A stretch of DNA of 56,220 nucleotides from an uncultured Bacilli bacterium (lineage in GTDB: Bacteria; Bacillota_I; Bacilli_A; RF39; UBA660). The position numbers and the translations under genes were made by a program. Location of the stretch: positions 1 through 56,220 of the forward strand of contig CAKPLP010000008.1 in the NCBI GenBank assembly GCA_934167695.1, in the 5' to 3' direction. How positions within the stretch are numbered: position 1 is the first letter of the stretch; each line of letters begins with the position of its first letter. Shown here piece after piece: positions 51,124 to 56,220 of this stretch. The notes beneath the pieces are model-generated. The model saw only the letters and a program-made list of their open reading frames with translations, was not told the origin of the DNA and did not search any database.

Positions 51124-51547
51124 CCTCTTTTTTGAACGTTTTTAATATTGGCTTTATAATTAAACCTTCTACTAAGAAATTACATGTTGATAAAAGAATG
51201 GAAATTATTAATGAAATCCAGATATTTTTTAAATTAAAATTATTACCTAAAATCCAATCTGTTAATTTTAAAATGAATAAGTTTATAAATGGATAAAATA
51301 GGCCAAGTGTTAATCCTGTTATTGGAATTGTTAGTGTTACTAATATTGGTTTTATTGTTTTATTTAAGATATACACTATTAAAACTGTTAAAAATGAATA
51401 AATATAAAAGTGATCTGAATTTATGTATATGCTTTTAAAAAGTGATGATACTAGTATGAAAACAAGAGTATAGAAAAACATATAAATTACCCAATCTAAT
51501 ATTTTATTAAGACGTATTTTACCTTTTTCATTTATAATTAATCTCAT
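51107..51547 (-). CDS. Holin_4_2-like four-helix membrane protein
   Basis: 146-residue protein with about four transmembrane helices and the family core LNKTIKPILVTLTIPITGL then TLGLFYPFINLFILKL. Annotated in databases as phage holin family 4_2 but widespread as a chromosomal protein of unknown role. It sits between uvrA and lgt, an arrangement seen in several Bacillota, so it is more likely a housekeeping membrane protein than a phage gene. Confidence 0.75.
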   Translation of the reverse strand: MRLIINEKGKIRLNKILDWVIYMFFYTLVFILVSSLFKSIYINSDHFYIYSFLTVLIVYILNKTIKPILVTLTIPITGLTLGLFYPFINLFILKLTDWILGNNFNLKNIWISLIISILLSTCNFLVEGLIIKPILKTFKKEGEVIE

Positions 51548-51560
51548 TTTCTCACTCTTT

Positions 51561-54374
51561 TCATAATAACTTATTTAGGAATTGTCCAGTGTATGATTCT
51601 TTTACTTTTGCTACTTCTTCTGGTGTTCCTGTTGCAACTATACTTCCTCCTAAATCTCCACCTTCGGGACCTAGATCTATTATATAATCTGATACTTTTA
51701 TAACATCTAGGTTATGTTCTATAACGACTACTGTATCATTATTATCTACTATTTTCTGTAAAATTGCAAGTAAGCATTTTATATCTTCCATGTGTAATCC
51801 TGTTGTAGGTTCATCTAAAACAAATAAAGTTTTACCTGTTGCCTTTTTCTGAAGTTCTTTTGCTAATTTAACACGCTCTGCTTCTCCTCCTGAAAGAGTA
51901 GGTGCGCTTTGCCCTAATTTTATATATCCTAAACCAACATCTTCTAAAACTTGTAGTTTATGTTTTATTTTAGGGATATTTTCAAAGAATTTTAAGGCTT
52001 CTGATACTCTCATATCTAATACTTCTGCAATGTTCTTATCCTTATATTTTATGTTTAATGTTTCTAAATTATATCTTGTTCCATGACAAACTTCACATGG
52101 TACATATACATCTGGTAAGAAATGCATTTCAATTTTTTTGACACCATCACCACGGCAAGCTTCACATCTTCCACCTTTAACATTAAATGAGAAACGATTT
52201 TTTTCAAAACCATGCATTTTTGCTTCTTTAGTTGTCGTAAAAAGATCTCTTATATCATCAAATACTCCTGTATATGTTGCGGGATTACTTCTTGGTGTTC
52301 TTCCTATTGGATTTTGAGAGATTGCTACTAATTTGTCTATATTTTCTAAACCAAGTATCTTTTTATATGGACCCGGTTTTTCTTTACTGCGATATAAACT
52401 TTTAGAAATAGCTTTACACATTATATCATTTATTAAACTACTTTTTCCGGAACCTGATACTCCTGTTATACAAGTAAATGTTCCTAGTGGTATTTTTACA
52501 TTTATATTTTTTAAATTATGACTACTTGCTCCTTTTATTTCAATATATTTTTTGTTGCCTTTTCTTCTCTTTTTAGGTATTTCAATACATCTTTTTCCAC
52601 TTAAATATTGTCCTGTTAGACTATTTTTGTTATTCATAACTTCAGTAGGAGTTCCTGCTGCTATAATTTGACCTCCATTATCTCCTGCTCCGGGACCAAC
52701 GTCAACTAAGTAATCTGCAGCAAGCATTGTATCAGTGTCATGTTCTACTACAATTAATGTATTGCCTATATCTCTCATATCTTGCATTGATTTAATTAAT
52801 TTTTCATTATCTCTTTGATGTAGTCCTATACTTGGTTCATCTAAAACATATAAAACCCCTGTTAACTGTGAACCAATTTGAGTAGCTAGTCTTATTCTTT
52901 GTAATTCTCCACCTGAAAGAGTTGCTGCACTTCGTGATAAAGTAAGATATTCAAGTCCGACGTTTGCAAGGAATTTTAGTCTTGCTTTTATTTCTTTTAA
53001 AACTAAATCAGCTATTTTTAGTTGTTCTTCTCCTAGTTTAAGGTTATCAAAGAAGAATAATAATTCTTTGATGCTCATACAAGTTACTTCATAAATATTT
53101 TTTCCACCAATTAATACTCTTAATACCTCATCTTTTAGTCTTGCACCATTACAAGTATCACAAACATGTTCTACCATGTAATTTTCTAGCCAATCTCTAA
53201 TCCATGTACTTGTAGTTTCCATATAACGTCTTTCTAAGTTATTTATAATACCTTCATAAAAGTCATTATTATTATATTTATTACCACTTTTAGAAGAGTA
53301 TTTGAAACTTATTAATTCATCTGAGCCATATAATATATATGATTGTTCTTTTTTTGTTAACTTATTGAATGGTTTATTCATATCAATTTTATAGTGTTTA
53401 CATACGCATTCTAATTTTTTATAATCTATACTACTTTTATCATCATTTAATGTTTTGATAGCTCCATCATTAATACTTATGGTTTTATCAGGTATTATTA
53501 AATCTTCATCTATTTGAAGGTTTACTCCTAATCCTTTACAATCTGGGCAAGCACCATAAGGAGCATTAAAACTAAAGGTACGTGGTTCTAATTCTGCTAA
53601 TGAAAATTCACAATACGGACAAGCAAATGATTCTGAAAATACTAATTCTTTATTATTTTCTCCTAATATTTCTATAATAACTTTTCCTTTAGCTAGTTTT
53701 GTAGCATTTTCAATAGATTCTGTAAGTCTAGAGTGACTTTCTTCTTTTTTTACTATTCTATCTATTACTACATCTATTTTAGATTTTTTATTTTTCTCTA
53801 AATTTATCTCTTCTGACAAGTCATAGTTTTCACCATTTATTCTTACTCTTACATAGCCATCTTTTCTTAGATCTTCTAATAATTCCTTATGAGTTCCCTT
53901 TTCTCCATCTACTACTGGTGCCATTATAATCATTTTTGTTCCATCTTCATATTCTTCTAACTTATCTACCATCTCATCAACACTTTGTCTTGAGATAGGA
54001 ATATTATGATTAGGACAATATGCTACACCACATCTTGCAAATAATAATCGTAAATAATCATAAATTTCTGTTACTGTTCCTACTGTTGAACGAGGATTTT
54101 TACTAGTTGTTTTTTGATCTATACTAATTGCGGGACTTAGTCCTTCTATTGAATCAACATCTGGCTTTTCACTATTACCTAAAAATTGTCTAGCATATGC
54201 AGAAAGACTCTCCATATAACGTCTTTCTCCTTCTGCATAAATTGTATCAAAGGCTAGAGAACTTTTTCCGGAACCTGATACTCCTGTCATAACAATTAAT
54301 TTATTTTTTGGTAACTCTAAAGAAACGTTTTTTAAATTATTTTCACGAGCTCCTTTTATTATTATTTTATCCAT
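51561..54374 (-). CDS. uvrA: Excinuclease ABC subunit A
   Basis: 937-residue DNA-damage sensor of nucleotide excision repair. Two ABC ATPase modules: Walker A GVSGSGKSS at 31-39 and GVSGSGKSSL again near 640; signatures LSGGELQRIRLA and LSGGEAERVKLA. Zinc modules have CPYCEF with CPDCKG, CDTC and CEACRGDG with CEVCHG. The ATG at 54374 is chosen for the AGGTGAAG ribosome site; an in-frame ATG at 54392 lies on the promoter. Confidence 0.98.
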   Translation of the reverse strand: MDKIIIKGARENNLKNVSLELPKNKLIVMTGVSGSGKSSLAFDTIYAEGERRYMESLSAYARQFLGNSEKPDVDSIEGLSPAISIDQKTTSKNPRSTVGTVTEIYDYLRLLFARCGVAYCPNHNIPISRQSVDEMVDKLEEYEDGTKMIIMAPVVDGEKGTHKELLEDLRKDGYVRVRINGENYDLSEEINLEKNKKSKIDVVIDRIVKKEESHSRLTESIENATKLAKGKVIIEILGENNKELVFSESFACPYCEFSLAELEPRTFSFNAPYGACPDCKGLGVNLQIDEDLIIPDKTISINDGAIKTLNDDKSSIDYKKLECVCKHYKIDMNKPFNKLTKKEQSYILYGSDELISFKYSSKSGNKYNNNDFYEGIINNLERRYMETTSTWIRDWLENYMVEHVCDTCNGARLKDEVLRVLIGGKNIYEVTCMSIKELLFFFDNLKLGEEQLKIADLVLKEIKARLKFLANVGLEYLTLSRSAATLSGGELQRIRLATQIGSQLTGVLYVLDEPSIGLHQRDNEKLIKSMQDMRDIGNTLIVVEHDTDTMLAADYLVDVGPGAGDNGGQIIAAGTPTEVMNNKNSLTGQYLSGKRCIEIPKKRRKGNKKYIEIKGASSHNLKNINVKIPLGTFTCITGVSGSGKSSLINDIMCKAISKSLYRSKEKPGPYKKILGLENIDKLVAISQNPIGRTPRSNPATYTGVFDDIRDLFTTTKEAKMHGFEKNRFSFNVKGGRCEACRGDGVKKIEMHFLPDVYVPCEVCHGTRYNLETLNIKYKDKNIAEVLDMRVSEALKFFENIPKIKHKLQVLEDVGLGYIKLGQSAPTLSGGEAERVKLAKELQKKATGKTLFVLDEPTTGLHMEDIKCLLAILQKIVDNNDTVVVIEHNLDVIKVSDYIIDLGPEGGDLGGSIVATGTPEEVAKVKESYTGQFLNKLL

Positions 54375-54392
54375 ATACTTCACCTGCCACAT

Positions 54393-54401
54393 ATTATAAC
54401 A
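54393..54401 (-). promoter_or_regulatory. Extended -10 promoter of uvrA
   Basis: TGTTATAAT on the minus strand, about 20 bases before the uvrA start. Together with the terminator after uvrB it suggests separate transcription of the two genes. Confidence 0.6.
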
Positions 54402-54432
54402 TATTTTTTTAATTTTTTCGTTGGTATTTTAT

Positions 54433-54459
54433 AGAAAAAGAAGATAAATTAATATCTTC
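54433..54459 (-). terminator. Terminator of uvrB
   Basis: GAAGATA/TATCTTC stem (54440-54446 with 54453-54459, 6-base loop) followed by TTTTTCT on the minus strand, eight bases after the uvrB stop. Confidence 0.8.
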
Positions 54460-54466
54460 CTAATTA

Positions 54467-56220
54467 TTACTTAGATTTTAATTCAAATAGAATATCTCTT
54501 AATTCCATAGCTCTTTCAAAATCAAGATTTTTTGCTGCTTCTTTCATTTCTTGTTCTAAATTTTCAATATTTCTTTGTTGCTCTTTTTTAGACATTTTTA
54601 TTTTTTTATTTTTAGAGTTGTCAATATTAGAAACTACTTCTCTTATTTCCTTTTGAATAGTTTTTGGAGTTATTCCGTGTAATTCATTATATTCTTCTTG
54701 TATTTTTCTTCTTCTAAGGGTTTCTTTTATAGCTTTATTCATACTATCTGTTATTTTATCGGCATACATGATGACATGACCGTTTGCATTTCTTGCACAA
54801 CGTCCTATTGTTTGAATTAGACTACGATCACTTCTTAAGAAACCTTCTTTGTCAGCATCTAATATTGCTATTAGGGATACTTCTGGTATATCAATACCTT
54901 CACGAAGTAAATTTATTCCTACAACAACATCATATTTACCAGTACGTAAATCATGAATAATTTGAAGTCTTTCTAGTGTTTTAATTTCCGAATGTAGGTA
55001 TGCTACTTTGATATCAACATCTTTTAAATAGTTTGTTAATTCTTCTGCCATTCTAATTGTTAATGTTGTTACTAAAGTTCGCTCGTTTTTAGCAATTCTT
55101 TCTTTAATTTCTGAAATTAAATTATCTATCTGTCCTTCTGTTTTTCTAACTTCTATCGTAGGATCAAGAAGTCCTGTTGGTCTAATTATTTGTTCTATAT
55201 ATTTACCATTAGTATGTTCTAATTCATAATCTCCCGGGGTTGCAGAAACGTAAATTGCTTGATGGATTTTTTTCTCAAATTCTTCAAATTTTAATGGTCT
55301 ATTGTCTAGGGCACTTGGTAGACGAAAGCCGAAGTCAACTAAATTCATTTTACGAGCTCTATCACCATTATACATTCCTCTTACTTGTGGTAGGGTAACA
55401 TGTGATTCATCTACTACTAATAAAAAGTCATCACCAAAGAAATCTATTAATGTAGTTGGTGTTTCACCTTCTTTTCTTCCTGCCATTTGTCGTGAATAAT
55501 TTTCTATACCTGTACAAAAGCCTGTTTCTTGTAACATTTCTAGGTCATAGTTTGTTCTTTGTTCTATACGTTCTGCTTCTAATGGTTTATTATTCTTTTT
55601 AAAATATGCTATTCTTTCTTCTAGTTCTAGTTTTATTCTTTTTATGGCGGCTTGTAATTTTTCATCACTTATTACAAAGTGACTTGCTGGGAAAATGCTA
55701 ATACTTTTTTTGTTATTTATAATATTTCCTGTTAGACTATCAACTTCACTAATACGATCTATTTCATCTCCAAAGAATTCTATTCTATATCCTGTAGTAT
55801 TTTGATTTGTAGGTATTATTTCTAATACATCTCCGCGTACTCTAAAAGTTCCTCTTTTAAAATCTAGATCATTTCTTTCATATAACATTTCTACTAGTTT
55901 TGTTAATACTTTATCTCTTTTTATTTCTTCCCCTACTGAAAGAGTCAACATTTTATTTTTATATTCTTCCACTTCTCCAATTCCGTAGATACAAGAGACA
56001 CTTGCAACAACAATTACATCATTACGTGATAATAAGTTACTTGTAGCATAATGACGAAGTTCATCTATTTCATCATTGATAGATGAATCTTTTTCAATAT
56101 AAGTATCAGTTGAAGGAACATATGCTTCTGGTTGATAATAATCATAATAAGATACAAAATAGCATACAGCATTATTGGGAAATAGTTCTTTTAATTCTGA
56201 ATAAAGTTGACCTGCGAGAG
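54467..56220 (-). CDS. uvrB: Excinuclease ABC subunit B, 5' end beyond window
   Basis: Helicase-like subunit of nucleotide excision repair. The reading frame is open to the right edge, where it reads LAGQLYSELKELFPNN, so about 60 N-terminal residues, including Walker A, lie outside. Visible parts are the beta-hairpin YYDYYQPEAYVPSTDTYIEK, the helicase motif VVDESHVTLPQ, IYVSATPG, the motif VI region QTIGRCARN, and a C-terminal UVR domain (NLEQEMKEAAKNLDFERA) that contacts UvrC. An internal ATG at 55972 is not the start. Confidence 0.97.
   Translation of the reverse strand, partial: LAGQLYSELKELFPNNAVCYFVSYYDYYQPEAYVPSTDTYIEKDSSINDEIDELRHYATSNLLSRNDVIVVASVSCIYGIGEVEEYKNKMLTLSVGEEIKRDKVLTKLVEMLYERNDLDFKRGTFRVRGDVLEIIPTNQNTTGYRIEFFGDEIDRISEVDSLTGNIINNKKSISIFPASHFVISDEKLQAAIKRIKLELEERIAYFKKNNKPLEAERIEQRTNYDLEMLQETGFCTGIENYSRQMAGRKEGETPTTLIDFFGDDFLLVVDESHVTLPQVRGMYNGDRARKMNLVDFGFRLPSALDNRPLKFEEFEKKIHQAIYVSATPGDYELEHTNGKYIEQIIRPTGLLDPTIEVRKTEGQIDNLISEIKERIAKNERTLVTTLTIRMAEELTNYLKDVDIKVAYLHSEIKTLERLQIIHDLRTGKYDVVVGINLLREGIDIPEVSLIAILDADKEGFLRSDRSLIQTIGRCARNANGHVIMYADKITDSMNKAIKETLRRRKIQEEYNELHGITPKTIQKEIREVVSNIDNSKNKKIKMSKKEQQRNIENLEQEMKEAAKNLDFERAMELRDILFELKSK

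Noticed and set aside
51107..51547. Prophage indicated by a holin-family gene
   Set aside because: The Holin_4_2-type protein is a common chromosomal gene near lgt in Bacillota and no phage genes surround it.
1..56220. Mycoplasma-type genetic code (TGA as tryptophan)
   Set aside because: TGA ends the RT frame at a sensible length and TGG encodes the conserved tryptophans.
1..56220. CRISPR arrays, rRNA or tRNA genes
   Set aside because: No regularly spaced repeats were seen, and gaps are too short or lack tRNA-like cloverleafs and rRNA sequence.

Overview
The window is a strongly AT-rich stretch of bacterial chromosome, most likely from a member of the Bacillota (Firmicutes) with a reduced genome. 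Evidence is the Gram-positive order of the S10-spc-alpha ribosomal cluster, spo0A, whiA, ylmH, a type VIIb secretion ATPase, a zinc-ribbon S14, and ECF-type ATPases beside rplQ and truA. TGA is a stop codon and tryptophan is TGG, so this is not the mycoplasma code. An uncultured gut, Mollicutes-like lineage is plausible but is inference. Almost every gene lies on the minus strand; the plus-strand exceptions are the genes at 6.2-8.3 kb, a ZIP transporter (13.8 kb) and clpP (46.9 kb).

Layout. 1-2550 is the end of a probable mobilizable element: a MobV relaxase running off the left edge, a reverse transcriptase (RT), a small membrane protein and, upstream of it, a strong promoter driving about 230 nt of structured non-coding sequence whose ends can pair. 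The order promoter / structured RNA / small protein / RT resembles a retron. It abuts an 18-codon remnant of a cell-wall amidase gene. 2.7-6.1 kb: ylmH, yfcE, an HtrA protease and an Abi_2 (HEPN-like) protein. 6.2-8.3 kb (plus): a zinc phospholipase-C-like protein and a SpoIID-like protein lacking the expected glutamate. 8.3-13.7 kb: a minimal type VIIb secretion operon (essC, yukD/esaB-like and two small helical proteins). 13.7-15.6 kb: ZIP transporter and an isolated holin-M23 endolysin pair.

15.7-34.3 kb is the translation core: rplM-rpsI with a structured leader; truA; two eroded EcfA-type ATPases with no ecfT; an SDR; then rplQ back to rpsJ, including rpoA, infA, map, adk and secY, with rpmD (L30) absent and a well-structured leader before rpsJ. 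34.3-46.8 kb: a Y-family polymerase, gpmI, a DUF4143 ATPase, spo0A with an adjacent 0A box, a divergent tpiA, a glycolipid-type glycosyltransferase with a flippase-like membrane protein, a small unknown, pgk, gapA and a TGS-domain nucleoside kinase. Lower glycolysis is thus clustered with an envelope-lipid cassette. 46.9-56.2 kb: clpP, whiA, yvcK, trxB, lgt, a small membrane protein, uvrA and the start-truncated uvrB; hprK and rapZ, usual in this neighbourhood, are not here.

The most novel candidate is the RT / structured-RNA / membrane-protein operon at 0.78-2.55 kb. Next are the decaying ECF ATPase pair, the minimal type VII locus, the orphan lysis cassette and the two structured ribosomal leaders.
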